Below are positions 54,908 to 63,826 of a stretch of 64,000 nt of DNA, piece by piece. The stretch is from an uncultured Campylobacterales bacterium. GTDB lineage: Bacteria; Campylobacterota; Campylobacteria; Campylobacterales; Arcobacteraceae. The stretch is from contig CANNFB010000005.1 in assembly GCA_947503785.1 (NCBI GenBank), positions 62,001 through 126,000 on the forward strand. Direction: 5' to 3'. Position 1 is the first letter of the stretch. The number at the start of each line of letters is the position of its first letter. The notes below the pieces were generated by a model. That model made no database searches. It was not told the DNA's origin and saw only the letters and a program-made list of their open reading frames with translations. The position numbers and the translations under genes are program-made.

Positions 54908-55492
54908 TTAGAATAAACTTTTTTGTATGCCTTTTTCTAAAATTTGTATATCTTCACCTAAGGCTTTTAATCTAAATGTATGTCTATGCTCTTGGCATCT
55001 TCCATGTTCCTTTATAAGTTCAACATGAGCTTTTGTTCCATACCCTTTATGTTTATGAAAATTATATAAGGGATGTTTTTCTGTTATTTCACACATATAT
55101 CTATCTCTGCTTACTTTTGCTAATATTGAAGCAGCACTTACTTCTTGGACTGTTGCATCTGCTTTTATTTTATGCTGTAGTGTTTGTATACCAAAGGAAG
55201 TATTTCCATCCATTAAAAACTCGTCTGCTTCTTTTTTAAGTTTTGACATTATTTCAATGATAGAGTTTTTTAAACAAGCACTTAATCCTTTCTCATCTAT
55301 AGTTTTTGCATCTGTAAACACTATATGATAAGAAGAATTTTCAATAATTAAAGGAAATAAAGCTTCTCTCTTTTTTTCACTTAAAACTTTTGAGTCGTTT
55401 AATCCTTTTATTTCTTTCTTTATAACAACTCCTGCAACTACTAAAGGACCTGCTATAGGACCACGCCCAGCTTCATCTATACCACATAACAT
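54908..55492 (-). CDS. rnhB: Ribonuclease HII
   Basis: A protein of about 194 residues that removes RNA from RNA-DNA hybrids and single ribonucleotides from DNA. RNase HII motifs are present: 'GIDEAGRGPIAGPLVV' (first D-E pair), 'LNDSKVLSEKKREALF', 'FLMDG' and 'SAASILAKVSRDRYM'. The ATG at 55492 (AAAAGG upstream) gives the family N-terminus; the longer open frame to 55564 would run through the divergent clpB promoter region. Confidence 0.94.
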   Translation of the reverse strand: MLCGIDEAGRGPIAGPLVVAGVVIKKEIKGLNDSKVLSEKKREALFPLIIENSSYHIVFTDAKTIDEKGLSACLKNSIIEIMSKLKKEADEFLMDGNTSFGIQTLQHKIKADATVQEVSAASILAKVSRDRYMCEITEKHPLYNFHKHKGYGTKAHVELIKEHGRCQEHRHTFRLKALGEDIQILEKGIQKSLF

Positions 55493-55544
55493 CACATACC
55501 TTTTACTTTTTTTTATTATAACATTTGAATTTATATAAAAAACA

Positions 55545-55565
55545 CTTGACAAACATACACTCAAG
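55545..55565. promoter_or_regulatory. HAIR element (HspR operator) over the clpB -35
   Basis: CTTGACA-AACATAC-ACTCAAG matches the HAIR consensus CTTGAGT-N7-ACTCAAG with exact spacing: the right arm is perfect and the left arm matches at 5 of 7. The left arm contains the -35 hexamer, so HspR binding would block the promoter. Confidence 0.75.
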
Positions 55566-55575
55566 GTGCTATAAT
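55546..55575 (+). promoter_or_regulatory. clpB promoter (-35 TTGACA, -10 TATAAT)
   Basis: A consensus TTGACA (55546-55551) and TATAAT (55570-55575) are separated by 18 bases. Such a full -35/-10 pair is unusual for this phylum and implies strong expression when not repressed. Confidence 0.8.
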
Positions 55576-55579
55576 TTTA

Positions 55580-55606
55580 TTAGCAGTTAAACATAAGGAG
55601 TGCTAA
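55580..55606. promoter_or_regulatory. CIRCE element (HrcA operator) ending at the clpB start codon
   Basis: TTAGCAGTT-AAACATAAG-GAGTGCTAA matches CIRCE (TTAGCACTC-N9-GAGTGCTAA): right arm perfect, left arm 7 of 9, spacing exact. It contains the ribosome binding site AAGGAG and abuts the ATG at 55607. Confidence 0.8.
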
Positions 55607-58183
55607 ATGAATAAAATTTTTGAAAAATTAACAAACCAATTATCTGAGACAATTGATTCAGGTGTTGCATTATCATTACATAATAAGAATCAAGAAGTAG
55701 AAGTTATACATCTTCTATGGGCTTTATTAACAAATACAAATTCAGTTTTAAACCAATTATTAAATAAAATGAATATAGATAAAGCAGCTATAGTTCTAGA
55801 GGCTAAATCATACGCCCAAAAACTTCCAGCTGTATCATCTGTAACAAAAGAGAATATAAAAATATCAAGAAATCTAGCTCAAAGTTTAGAAAAAGCAGAA
55901 GGTCAAGCTGCAAAGCTTGGTGATAAGTTTATTGCAATTGATTCATGGCTTATTGCAAACTTTGATTCACCAGAGTTAAAAGAAGTTTTAGGAAAGTATA
56001 TAGATTTAAGAGAGGCAGCAAAAGAGCTTGAAGCTATGAGAGCAGGAAGTACTATCGATTCTGCTAGTGCTGATGAAAACTTAGAAGCTTTAGGTAAGTA
56101 TGGAATTGATTTAAATAAAATGGCTATTGATGGAGAACTAGATCCTGTAATTGGAAGAGATGAACAAATTAATAGAATGATGCAGATTCTAATAAGAAAA
56201 ACAAAAAACAATCCAATACTCTTAGGAGAGCCAGGTACTGGTAAAACTGCGATTGCAGAAGGACTTGCTCAAAGAATTGTAAATAAAGAAGTTCCTACAT
56301 CTTTAATGAATAAAAGAGTAGTTACACTAGATATGAGTGCATTAATAGCAGGTGCAAAATATAGAGGTGAATTTGAAGATAGATTAAAATCTGTAATTGA
56401 TGAAGTAAAAAAAGCTGGAAATATAATTTTATTTATTGATGAAATTCATACAATTATTGGTGCAGGTGCTAGTGAAGGTTCTATGGATGCAGCTAATATT
56501 TTAAAACCAAGTCTAGCTCGTGGTGAGTTACATACTATTGGTGCAACAACACTTAAAGAGTATAGAAAGTATTTTGAAAAAGATACTGCAATGCAAAGAA
56601 GATTTCAACCTGTAAATGTTGATGAACCAAGCGTAAATGAAGCTTTACAAATATTAAGAGGTATAAAAGAGAAATTAGAAACGCATCACAATGTAACTAT
56701 TAATGATTCTGCACTAATAGCTGCAGCAAAATTATCGCACAGATATATAGCAGATAGATTTTTACCTGATAAAGCTATTGATTTAATAGATGAAGCAGCA
56801 GCAGAACTCAAAATGCAAATAGAATCAGAACCAACTGTTCTATCAACATTAAAAAGAGAGATTCAAACTATTAATGTAGAAAAAGAAGCTCTTAAAATGG
56901 AAAAATCTAAGAAAAATGACCAAAGATTAGAAGAGATAGAAAAAGAACTTGCGAATTTAAGCGAAGAAAAACAAAACTTAGAAACAAGATTTCAAAATGA
57001 AAAAGAAACTTTTAATGCAGCAAGTACTTTAAAAGCAAAAATTGAAGAACTTAAAACAAAAGCAGAGCGTGCTAAAAGAGAATCAAAGTTTGAAGAAGCT
57101 GCTTCTATTGAGTATGGTGAAATACCAAGTTTAGAACAAAAGATTAAAGAAAATGAAGCTAAGTGGAATAGAATGCAAGAGCAGGGTACACTTTTAAGAA
57201 ACTCTGTAGATGAAGACGCAATTGCAAGTATAGTTTCTAGATGGACAGGAATTCCTGTAAATAAAATGATGGATTCAGAAAAAGAAAAAATATTAAAAGT
57301 TGAATCTGTTTTAAAAGAAGATGTAATAGGACAAGATGAAGCTTTAAAAGCAATAAGTAGAGCAATTAAAAGAAATAAAGCAGGATTAAGTGAAGATTCT
57401 AAACCTATTGGTTCCTTTATGTTTTTAGGCCCTACAGGTGTTGGTAAAACTGAAGCTGCAAAAACACTTGCAAAATTCTTATTCGATGATCCAAAATCAT
57501 TAATAAGATTTGATATGAGTGAATATATGGAGAAACATGCAGTAAGTAGATTAATTGGTGCAGCTCCTGGATACGTTGGATATGATGAAGGTGGACAGTT
57601 AACTGAAGCAGTTAGAAGAAAACCTTACTCTGTAATACTATTTGATGAAATAGAAAAAGCACATCCTGATGTATTTAATATCTTACTTCAAGTTTTAGAT
57701 GATGGAAGATTAACTGATAATAAAGGTGTTACAATTGACTTTAAAAATACAATTATTATCTTAACTTCGAATATTGGTAGTTCTAAGATTATAGAAATAG
57801 AGAATAAGGAAGAAAGAAGAAAAGAAGTTCTAAATGATTTAAAAGCTTATTTTAAACCAGAATTTTTAAATAGACTTGATGACATTATAATTTTTGAACA
57901 ACTAGGTCTTGAAGCAATTACTAGTATTGTTGATATTATGTTTAATAGTATCAAGGTTAAATTAGAAGAAAAAGATATTAGTATCTCATTAACACAAAAT
58001 GCAAAAGCTTATATTGCAAAGGCAGGCTTTGATCCAGTATATGGAGCAAGACCTTTAAAAAGAGCAATTTATGAAATAGTTGAAGATAGACTTGCTGACT
58101 TGATTCTAGAAGATAAAGTTTCAGAAGGCTCAAAAATAGAGTTTGATGTAGTAAATGATGAGGTAATTGTAAACTTATCATAA
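55607..58183 (+). CDS. clpB: ATP-dependent disaggregase ClpB
   Basis: An 858-residue Hsp100 protein: N-domain (about 1-145), AAA-1 with Walker A '[16 protein letters not shown]', a coiled-coil M-domain (about 400-520), AAA-2 with Walker A '[17 protein letters not shown]' and Walker B '[13 protein letters not shown]'. It dissolves protein aggregates with DnaK. Expression appears to be under double repression by HspR (HAIR) and HrcA (CIRCE), judged from the operators overlapping its promoter and ribosome site. A terminator-like hairpin follows. Confidence 0.97.
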   Translation: MNKIFEKLTNQLSETIDSGVALSLHNKNQEVEVIHLLWALLTNTNSVLNQLLNKMNIDKAAIVLEAKSYAQKLPAVSSVTKENIKISRNLAQSLEKAEGQAAKLGDKFIAIDSWLIANFDSPELKEVLGKYIDLREAAKELEAMRAGSTIDSASADENLEALGKYGIDLNKMAIDGELDPVIGRDEQINRMMQILIRKTKNNPILLGEPGTGKTAIAEGLAQRIVNKEVPTSLMNKRVVTLDMSALIAGAKYRGEFEDRLKSVIDEVKKAGNIILFIDEIHTIIGAGASEGSMDAANILKPSLARGELHTIGATTLKEYRKYFEKDTAMQRRFQPVNVDEPSVNEALQILRGIKEKLETHHNVTINDSALIAAAKLSHRYIADRFLPDKAIDLIDEAAAELKMQIESEPTVLSTLKREIQTINVEKEALKMEKSKKNDQRLEEIEKELANLSEEKQNLETRFQNEKETFNAASTLKAKIEELKTKAERAKRESKFEEAASIEYGEIPSLEQKIKENEAKWNRMQEQGTLLRNSVDEDAIASIVSRWTGIPVNKMMDSEKEKILKVESVLKEDVIGQDEALKAISRAIKRNKAGLSEDSKPIGSFMFLGPTGVGKTEAAKTLAKFLFDDPKSLIRFDMSEYMEKHAVSRLIGAAPGYVGYDEGGQLTEAVRRKPYSVILFDEIEKAHPDVFNILLQVLDDGRLTDNKGVTIDFKNTIIILTSNIGSSKIIEIENKEERRKEVLNDLKAYFKPEFLNRLDDIIIFEQLGLEAITSIVDIMFNSIKVKLEEKDISISLTQNAKAYIAKAGFDPVYGARPLKRAIYEIVEDRLADLILEDKVSEGSKIEFDVVNDEVIVNLS

Positions 58184-58192
58184 AATTAAATT

Positions 58193-58243
58193 AAAATTAA
58201 GTTCTTGCTTATACATTTTAATGATAGGCCAAGACTTAATTTT
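58193..58243 (+). terminator. Probable terminator after clpB
   Basis: AAAATTAAGTTCTTGC and GGCCAAGACTTAATTTT pair over about 15 bases with one bulge, around a loop of about 18 bases, ending in TTTT. The long loop makes it less certain. Confidence 0.5.
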
Positions 58244-58311
58244 AAATAATAGAAATTAAAAAATAAATAAACAAAAGTATAAAACTAAAGAATATTTAAG
58301 CTTTGTTTAAC

Positions 58312-58317
58312 TATAAT
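58312..58317 (+). promoter_or_regulatory. -10 element of the rpmH operon
   Basis: TATAAT in TTAACTATAATCCCC lies 37 bases before the rpmH ATG. The rest of the 58244-58354 gap is AT-rich with no gene. Confidence 0.55.
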
Positions 58318-58354
58318 CCCCAACTTAATTAGTGAATACAGAGGAATAACAATC

Positions 58355-58489
58355 ATGAAAAGAACATACCAACCGCATAACACTCCAAGAAAGAGAACGC
58401 ATGGTTTCAGAATCAGAATGGCTACTAAAAACGGTAGAAAAGTTATTAAAGCAAGAAGAGCTAAAGGTAGAAAAAGATTAGCTGTTTAA
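58355..58489 (+). CDS. rpmH: 50S ribosomal protein L34
   Basis: A 44-residue basic protein with the invariant L34 pattern '[19 protein letters not shown]' and '[11 protein letters not shown]' at the end. GAGGAATAA precedes the ATG. It leads the conserved rpmH-rnpA-yidD-yidC-jag-mnmE order. Its last 13 bases overlap the inferred start of rnpA in another frame. Confidence 0.98.
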   Translation: MKRTYQPHNTPRKRTHGFRIRMATKNGRKVIKARRAKGRKRLAV

Positions 58490-58812
58490 ATAAGCGACAT
58501 CGACTTAATAGTTCTAAAGATTTTAACAAACTATATAAAAGCGATAAAAGATGGCATACGTCATCTTTTATCGCTTTTTTTGGTTCTAACGACACATTAA
58601 AAGCTGGATTTGTAACTTCTAAAAAAGTTGGAAATGCAGTTTTAAGAAATAAAGCTAGACGTAGAATGAGAGCTTTATTTGCTACTTACGAAAATCAAAT
58701 TAAATCAGGTAAATATATTTTTGTTGTTAAAAATAATATACATGATAAAAGCTTTTTACAACTGAAAAAAGATTTTGATTTTGCACTTAAACGACTTGAA
58801 CTATTACAATGA
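58477..58812 (+). CDS. rnpA: Ribonuclease P protein component, probable ATT start
   Basis: The frame encodes a RnpA protein of about 111 residues: '[20 protein letters not shown]' and the RNA-binding '[16 protein letters not shown]' signature. An in-frame TAG at 58468-58470 closes the frame upstream, and no ATG, GTG or TTG lies between it and the conserved N-terminus; the first ATG is inside the RRRMR motif. ATT at 58477 is the only near-cognate codon there, with AAAGGTAG about eight bases upstream. It overlaps rpmH by 13 bases and yidD by 4. RnpA assists the RNase P RNA in tRNA 5' processing. Confidence 0.9.
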   Translation: MSCLNKRHRLNSSKDFNKLYKSDKRWHTSSFIAFFGSNDTLKAGFVTSKKVGNAVLRNKARRRMRALFATYENQIKSGKYIFVVKNNIHDKSFLQLKKDFDFALKRLELLQ

Positions 58813-59141
58813 AAACAATTTTTAAATACTTAGTCAGGTTTTACCAAAGGTATTTAAGTGTTATTTCATACGGATCATGTAGATATTATCCAACTTGTTC
58901 GCAATATGCCTTGTGGCAACTAGATAATAATACATTTTTTAAGGCGATTTACTTTACAATATCACGCGTATTAAAATGTAATCAACTTTTTGCGGGTGGA
59001 TTTGATTATCCAGTTATCAAGTTGAAGAAACTTCAAAATCAAAATTTTGAAAAAATCAAAATAGTATATTGGTATATTCCAATAGAAAATGATAAGTATT
59101 TTGTAGTTAAAAACCGGGAATGGAAACAAAAGGAAGAATAG
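58809..59141 (+). CDS. yidD: Membrane protein insertion efficiency factor YidD
   Basis: A 110-residue YidD with the family core 'RFYQRYLSVISYGSCRYYPT' followed by 'CSQYALWQL' and conserved cysteines. The C-terminal extension of about 35 residues (LKKLQNQNFEKIKIVYWYIP onward) is longer than in Escherichia coli. It helps YidC-dependent membrane insertion. The ATG overlaps the rnpA stop (ATGA), and yidC follows one base after the stop. Confidence 0.95.
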   Translation: MKTIFKYLVRFYQRYLSVISYGSCRYYPTCSQYALWQLDNNTFFKAIYFTISRVLKCNQLFAGGFDYPVIKLKKLQNQNFEKIKIVYWYIPIENDKYFVVKNREWKQKEE

Positions 59142-59142
59142 T

Positions 59143-60741
59143 ATGAATAAAGATAATGGTATGCAAAAACGAATGTTAATAATGACAATCGTCGTTTTTG
59201 TATTTTTCATAGCTTATGAGTTTTTAGTATTAAAACCACAGCAAGAAGCAAAAGCTGCTCAAGTTAAACAAGAGCAAACTACACAACAAAAAGCAACACC
59301 AGATGTTAATATGGTTGCAACAGATGTATCTGGTAATCCAATAGATATGTCAAAATCGGTTGAAGCATTATCATCAAAAGCAGTTGCATCATCAGAAATT
59401 ATTTCTGTTATTACTACAGCTAGAAATATTATTGAAATTGATAATCTTGGTAGAATCGCACAAGTTACTTTACTTGAAGCTAAGTACAAAGATGAAGATG
59501 GAAATAAAATAAAACTTTTTGAAGCTAATCAATTAAGACCTTTAGAAGTTAGATTTGAAGATAGAAATATAAATGAAAAAGCATTCAAAGTTTCAGCAAC
59601 TTCAAGTGCGAAGACATTAAATGCAAGTTCTTCGAAACAAGAATTAGTAATCACTCAAAATTTAGGTGAAACTGTATTAACTAAAAAGTTTACAATTTAT
59701 CCTAATGGTCATTATGATTTAAATGTATTTACTACAAATAAGAAAAGTTTCTTTATTACAAATGGATTTAGACCAAATGTTTTAGCTGATATGTATGCAG
59801 TTCATGGAGCAATGGCTCAATTAGCTGATGGTACATTAACTACTATTGAAGATGGTGATTTAGATAAAATTGAAAATTTAAATGGAATTAAATTCATTTC
59901 TAATTTTGATAGATATTATGCAACTGTTGTTTATAATTTTGAAAAAACTTTAGCAATTTCATTAATGCCAGATGAAGATTCAAATCCACAAGCATTTATT
60001 CACGGTAAAGATAATATTACATTCTCAGGATACGCAGGGCCTAAAAACTTTAAAGATTTAGCTGCTTTAAATAAAGAATTAACACATGTTATTGATTATG
60101 GTTGGTTTACATTTATTGCAAAACCAATGTTCTTACTTTTACAATTCTTACAAAGTTACATTGGTAACTGGGGTTGGACAATTGTTGCTTTAACTATTTT
60201 AATTAAATTAGTACTTTATCCTTTATCATACAAAGGTATGGTATCTATGCAAAAATTAAAAGATTTAGCACCAAAAATGAAAGATATCCAAGCTAAATAT
60301 AAAGATGACAAACAAAAACAATCTATGCATATGATGGAATTATATAAAAAACATGGTGCTAACCCAATGGGTGGTTGTTTACCATTAGTTTTACAAATTC
60401 CTGTATTCTTTGCAATCTATAGAGTTCTTTTAAATTCAATTGAATTAAAAGGTGCCGAGTGGATCTGGTGGGTACATGATTTAGCTGAAATGGATCCATA
60501 CTTTGTTTTACCTATTTTAATGGGTGCATCAATGTTCTTACAACAAAAAATCACACCAAATACAATGCAAGATGAAATGCAAAAGAAAATATTCCAATTG
60601 TTACCAGTTATTTTCACATTCTTCTTCTTATGGTTCCCAGCAGGACTTACATTATATTGGTTCGTGAATAATGTATTTACTATTTCTCAACAGTATTATA
60701 TTAATAAAATTTTTGAAAGAAAAAGAGCCGAAAAACAATAG
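59143..60741 (+). CDS. yidC: Membrane protein insertase YidC
   Basis: A 532-residue insertase: N-terminal helix (about 11-29), a large periplasmic beta domain (about 70-325), then five helices. It shows 'GWTIVALTILIKLVLYPLSY' and 'NPMGGCLPLVLQIPVFFAIY', and the conserved groove arginine sits in the 'ILIKLVLYP' region of gram-negative YidC (Lys here). It inserts membrane proteins with or without SecYEG. It is ten bases before jag. Confidence 0.96.
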   Translation: MNKDNGMQKRMLIMTIVVFVFFIAYEFLVLKPQQEAKAAQVKQEQTTQQKATPDVNMVATDVSGNPIDMSKSVEALSSKAVASSEIISVITTARNIIEIDNLGRIAQVTLLEAKYKDEDGNKIKLFEANQLRPLEVRFEDRNINEKAFKVSATSSAKTLNASSSKQELVITQNLGETVLTKKFTIYPNGHYDLNVFTTNKKSFFITNGFRPNVLADMYAVHGAMAQLADGTLTTIEDGDLDKIENLNGIKFISNFDRYYATVVYNFEKTLAISLMPDEDSNPQAFIHGKDNITFSGYAGPKNFKDLAALNKELTHVIDYGWFTFIAKPMFLLLQFLQSYIGNWGWTIVALTILIKLVLYPLSYKGMVSMQKLKDLAPKMKDIQAKYKDDKQKQSMHMMELYKKHGANPMGGCLPLVLQIPVFFAIYRVLLNSIELKGAEWIWWVHDLAEMDPYFVLPILMGASMFLQQKITPNTMQDEMQKKIFQLLPVIFTFFFLWFPAGLTLYWFVNNVFTISQQYYINKIFERKRAEKQ

Positions 60742-60750
60742 GAATTTACT

Positions 60751-61635
60751 ATGAAAAAATTTGAAGCTAAATGTTTAGAAGAAGTTTATGAAATAGCAGC
60801 AGCTGACTTTGAGTGTTCAATCACTGAGTTAGATATTAATGTAATTCAACAGCCAAGTAAAGGATTTCTTGGCTTTGGAAAAAAGACTGCAATAATTGAA
60901 GTATGTTTTAAAGATAACTGCAAAAAATATGAAAAAAAATCTACAACACAAACATTTAGAAAAAAAGATGTACAAATTGATGATGTTTCTAAAAGAATAG
61001 ATGACTCAAATAAAAGTGATGAATTAGCTAGAAGAGAATTTGAAGCTAAAGAAGAACCTGTACTAAATGAAGTTCCAAAAGATAATTCAAAAGATAAAAT
61101 TTTTGATAACTTTTATAATGAAGATAAATCTCAATCTGAAATATCAACACTTGTTGTAAAAAAAGATAGAGAGCATATTATTAACGAAGTAAGAGAATCT
61201 ATGAATTTATTATTCAATGAGACTTGTTATGAAATTGATAATATAAAAATTGACTTTTATGATGATGAAACACTATATGTAGAATTTACTGGAAATGATA
61301 GTGCCCTATTAATTGGTAAAGAGGGATATAGATATAAAGCATTATCTTATATCTTATTTAACTGGATTAATGAAAAATATGGATTAATGTTAAGACTAGA
61401 AGTTGCAGAGTTTTTAAAGAATCAAGAAGCTTCTATTTATGCATATTTAGAACCAGTTATTGAAGTGATAAAAGAAAAAGGTACTTTTAAAACTAAACCT
61501 TTAGATGGTATCTTAGTTCATATTGCTCTTAAAAAATTAAGAGAAGAGTTCCCAAATAAATATGTTGCTGTTAAAACAAATGTTAGAGGCGACAAATATG
61601 TGCTTGTAAATGAGTACAAAAGCAAAGAACAATAA
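60751..61635 (+). CDS. jag: RNA-binding protein Jag/KhpB
   Basis: A 294-residue protein with the Jag N-terminal domain ('QQPSKGFLGFGKKTAIIEV', about 32-50), an acidic linker (about 70-140), a KH-II domain with the GxxG loop in 'ALLIGKEGYRYKALSY' and an R3H-like C-terminus ('VHIALKKLREEFPNKYVAVK'). KhpB-type proteins bind RNA and affect cell elongation and division in Gram-positives; the role here is by analogy. Its end overlaps the mnmE start by 26 bases. Confidence 0.9.
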   Translation: MKKFEAKCLEEVYEIAAADFECSITELDINVIQQPSKGFLGFGKKTAIIEVCFKDNCKKYEKKSTTQTFRKKDVQIDDVSKRIDDSNKSDELARREFEAKEEPVLNEVPKDNSKDKIFDNFYNEDKSQSEISTLVVKKDREHIINEVRESMNLLFNETCYEIDNIKIDFYDDETLYVEFTGNDSALLIGKEGYRYKALSYILFNWINEKYGLMLRLEVAEFLKNQEASIYAYLEPVIEVIKEKGTFKTKPLDGILVHIALKKLREEFPNKYVAVKTNVRGDKYVLVNEYKSKEQ

Positions 61636-62977
61636 ATTGTTTGATGATAGTACAATTGTAGCCATTGCAACAGCAAATGGTATAGGTTCAATCTCTATAG
61701 TTAGATTATCAGGAGCAGCTGCTCTTGATATTGCTTCAAAAATCTCAAAGAAAACACAATTACAACCAAGACTTGCAACTTTAACTTCTTTATATAGTAT
61801 TGAAGATGAGATAATTGATGAAGCTTTAATTTTATACTTCAAAGCACCATTCTCTTTTACAGGTGAAGATGTAGTAGAGTTCCAGTGTCATGGTGGAGTT
61901 GCTATTGCTAATATGATTATAAATGAAGCTTTAAAAAGAGGCGCACGATTGGCAAATCCAGGTGAGTTTTCAAAAAGAGCTTTTTTAAATAATAAAATTG
62001 ATTTATCAAAAGCTGAAGCTATTTCTAAAATTATAGAAGCTAGAAGTGAAGATGCTGTTAAGTTACTGGCTAGACAATTAAAAGGTGAATTAACTTCTTT
62101 TGTAAATGATATAAGAGAAGACTTACTATTTATGCTAGCTTATACTGAAGTTTCAATCGATTATGCAGAGGATGACTTACCTTCTGATATTTTTGAGCAG
62201 ATAAAAGCTAAAATGGATAAGATTATTGTTAAGTTATCTAATACTTTAGAAGCTAGTAAAAGACGTGAAGGAATGATTGAAGGCTTTAAAGTGGCAATCA
62301 TTGGAAAACCTAATGTTGGAAAGTCATCGTTACTTAACAAGCTTTTAAACTATGATAGAGCTATTATTTCAGATATTGCAGGAACTACTAGAGATACTAT
62401 TGAAGAATCAGTAAAAATTGGTACTCATATTATCAAAATAGTAGATACAGCTGGTATTAGAAATGCTTCTGATGTAATTGAGCAAATTGGTATTGAAAAA
62501 TCTATTGAAGCAATTAATGAAGCTGATATTGTTATTGCCTTATTTGATAACAGTAAAGTTTGTGATAGTGAAGATGAAAAAATACTTGAACTTTTAAATG
62601 AAAACAAGAACAAAGAGATTATAAAAGTAATAAATAAATCTGATTTAGAAAGTAAGTTTGACAAATCACTTATCAATGAATTTACACAATTATCAACAAA
62701 AGAAGATATTAATCCTCTTATTAAAAAAGTGGAAATAATATTAGATTCAAATACTCATAGTGATGAAATGACATTAATTTCTAAAAGACAAGTAATTTCT
62801 GTTGAAGAAACTTTATTTCATATTGAAAAATCTATTCAACCTTTAGATAGTGGAGAGTTAGAGTTTTTTGCTCATCATATAACAGAAGCTTTAGAAAATA
62901 TCTCAAATATTACAAGACCATATGACAATGATCAAATGTTAGATGTTATGTTTGGAGAGTTTTGTCTTGGAAAATAA
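61610..62977 (+). CDS. mnmE: tRNA modification GTPase MnmE
   Basis: A 455-residue GTPase that, with MnmG, makes the cmnm5 group on U34 of certain tRNAs. The N-terminal THF-binding domain opens with 'DSTIVAIATANGIGSISIVR'. The G-domain has 'GKPNVGKSSLLNKLL' and 'SDIAGTTRDTIEE', and the C-terminus ends in the catalytic 'FCLGK'. The ATG at 61610 lies inside the jag gene. A strong terminator follows. Confidence 0.97.
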   Translation: MSTKAKNNKLFDDSTIVAIATANGIGSISIVRLSGAAALDIASKISKKTQLQPRLATLTSLYSIEDEIIDEALILYFKAPFSFTGEDVVEFQCHGGVAIANMIINEALKRGARLANPGEFSKRAFLNNKIDLSKAEAISKIIEARSEDAVKLLARQLKGELTSFVNDIREDLLFMLAYTEVSIDYAEDDLPSDIFEQIKAKMDKIIVKLSNTLEASKRREGMIEGFKVAIIGKPNVGKSSLLNKLLNYDRAIISDIAGTTRDTIEESVKIGTHIIKIVDTAGIRNASDVIEQIGIEKSIEAINEADIVIALFDNSKVCDSEDEKILELLNENKNKEIIKVINKSDLESKFDKSLINEFTQLSTKEDINPLIKKVEIILDSNTHSDEMTLISKRQVISVEETLFHIEKSIQPLDSGELEFFAHHITEALENISNITRPYDNDQMLDVMFGEFCLGK

Positions 62978-62985
62978 AAAACTGT

Positions 62986-63025
62986 AAATAAAAGTAAGTA
63001 AATTATATATTACTTACTTTTATTT
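62986..63025. terminator. Bidirectional terminator between mnmE and sixA
   Basis: AAATAAAAGTAAGTAA / TTACTTACTTTTATTT is a 16-bp perfect stem with an 8-base loop. It overlaps the sixA stop codon and lies just after mnmE. Confidence 0.85.
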
Positions 63026-63502
63026 ATCAGGTAAAATATATGAAACTAATTTAGCATTTTCTTTTGCTATATCAATCCACGAATTACAATCAAATTCTAT
63101 TTCCATAATCCCACCAATTTCAAATTTCTCTTTAAAGTCAATTAGTGTAATTGCTAATGCAGTTAAAGAGGGATTATGACCTATTAATATCATTGTATCA
63201 ACTGTATCAAATGTATATGAAATTGTTTCAAGAAGCTCATTAACAAAAGCTAGATATAAAACTTCATTATACATGATTGATTTATCATAGTTTAATACAT
63301 CTGCAAATATTTCTGCTGTTTGTCTTGTTCTTACAGCTGGACTTGAAACAATTAAATCTGTTTTAATTGATGTACTTGCTAATTTTTGTGCAATTAAAGT
63401 AGCTTCATCTAAGCCTTCTTGGCTTAATTCTCTATCATAATCATCTTGACCTGGTTTTTCTTGAGCTTTATGTGTATGTCTTACAATGTACAGTTTTTTC
63501 AT
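63020..63502 (-). CDS. sixA: SixA-type phosphohistidine phosphatase
   Basis: A 160-residue histidine-phosphatase-superfamily protein. The catalytic N-terminal motif is 'YIVRHTHKAQE' (R-H with T-H in place of G), then 'SPAVRTRQTAEIFADVL', an acid/base region and 'LIGHNPSLTALAI' with the second histidine. SixA removes phosphate from histidines of phosphotransfer domains in studied bacteria. The family assignment is solid; the specific substrate is not. Confidence 0.85.
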   Translation of the reverse strand: MKKLYIVRHTHKAQEKPGQDDYDRELSQEGLDEATLIAQKLASTSIKTDLIVSSPAVRTRQTAEIFADVLNYDKSIMYNEVLYLAFVNELLETISYTFDTVDTMILIGHNPSLTALAITLIDFKEKFEIGGIMEIEFDCNSWIDIAKENAKLVSYILPDK

Positions 63503-63826
63503 ATTGTTTCTCTTTATGCTTAGTAATAATGATTTTAAAGGAATAATCCTTTTTATATAATAAAATGTAATGACTATTGTAAATAATCAATACTAGTGTG
63601 TAATTTTTACAAGTTTTTGCAAAAAAACATAAAAATTATTTTATTTTTTACAAATAATCTATTTATAATTGTTCTTAAAGGCTTTATCTAGTAAAAATAA
63701 TTTATATTCCTTTAAAGATACAAATAAATAAAATCTAATAGTTTATTTCATTATAGTTATTCTATAAAAAAAATTTATTTTATAGTTTAATATTTGTATA
63801 ATAAGAAAAAAATTAAGGTTATTAAA
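63503..63826. other. 324-base AT-rich intergenic region between divergent sixA and 5'-nucleotidase genes
   Basis: No ORF with a ribosome site or RNA gene was seen. It must hold both promoters: TATAAT at 63797-63802 lies 24 bases before the GTG at 63827. The middle has many A/T runs and a TTTATAATT near 63661-63669 but no clear operator. Confidence 0.6.

Noticed and set aside
54868-54975. 35-codon hydrophobic ORF antisense to the end of rnhB
   Set aside because: Very Leu/Phe-rich from A/T composition, overlaps the rnhB coding sequence and lacks a good ribosome site.
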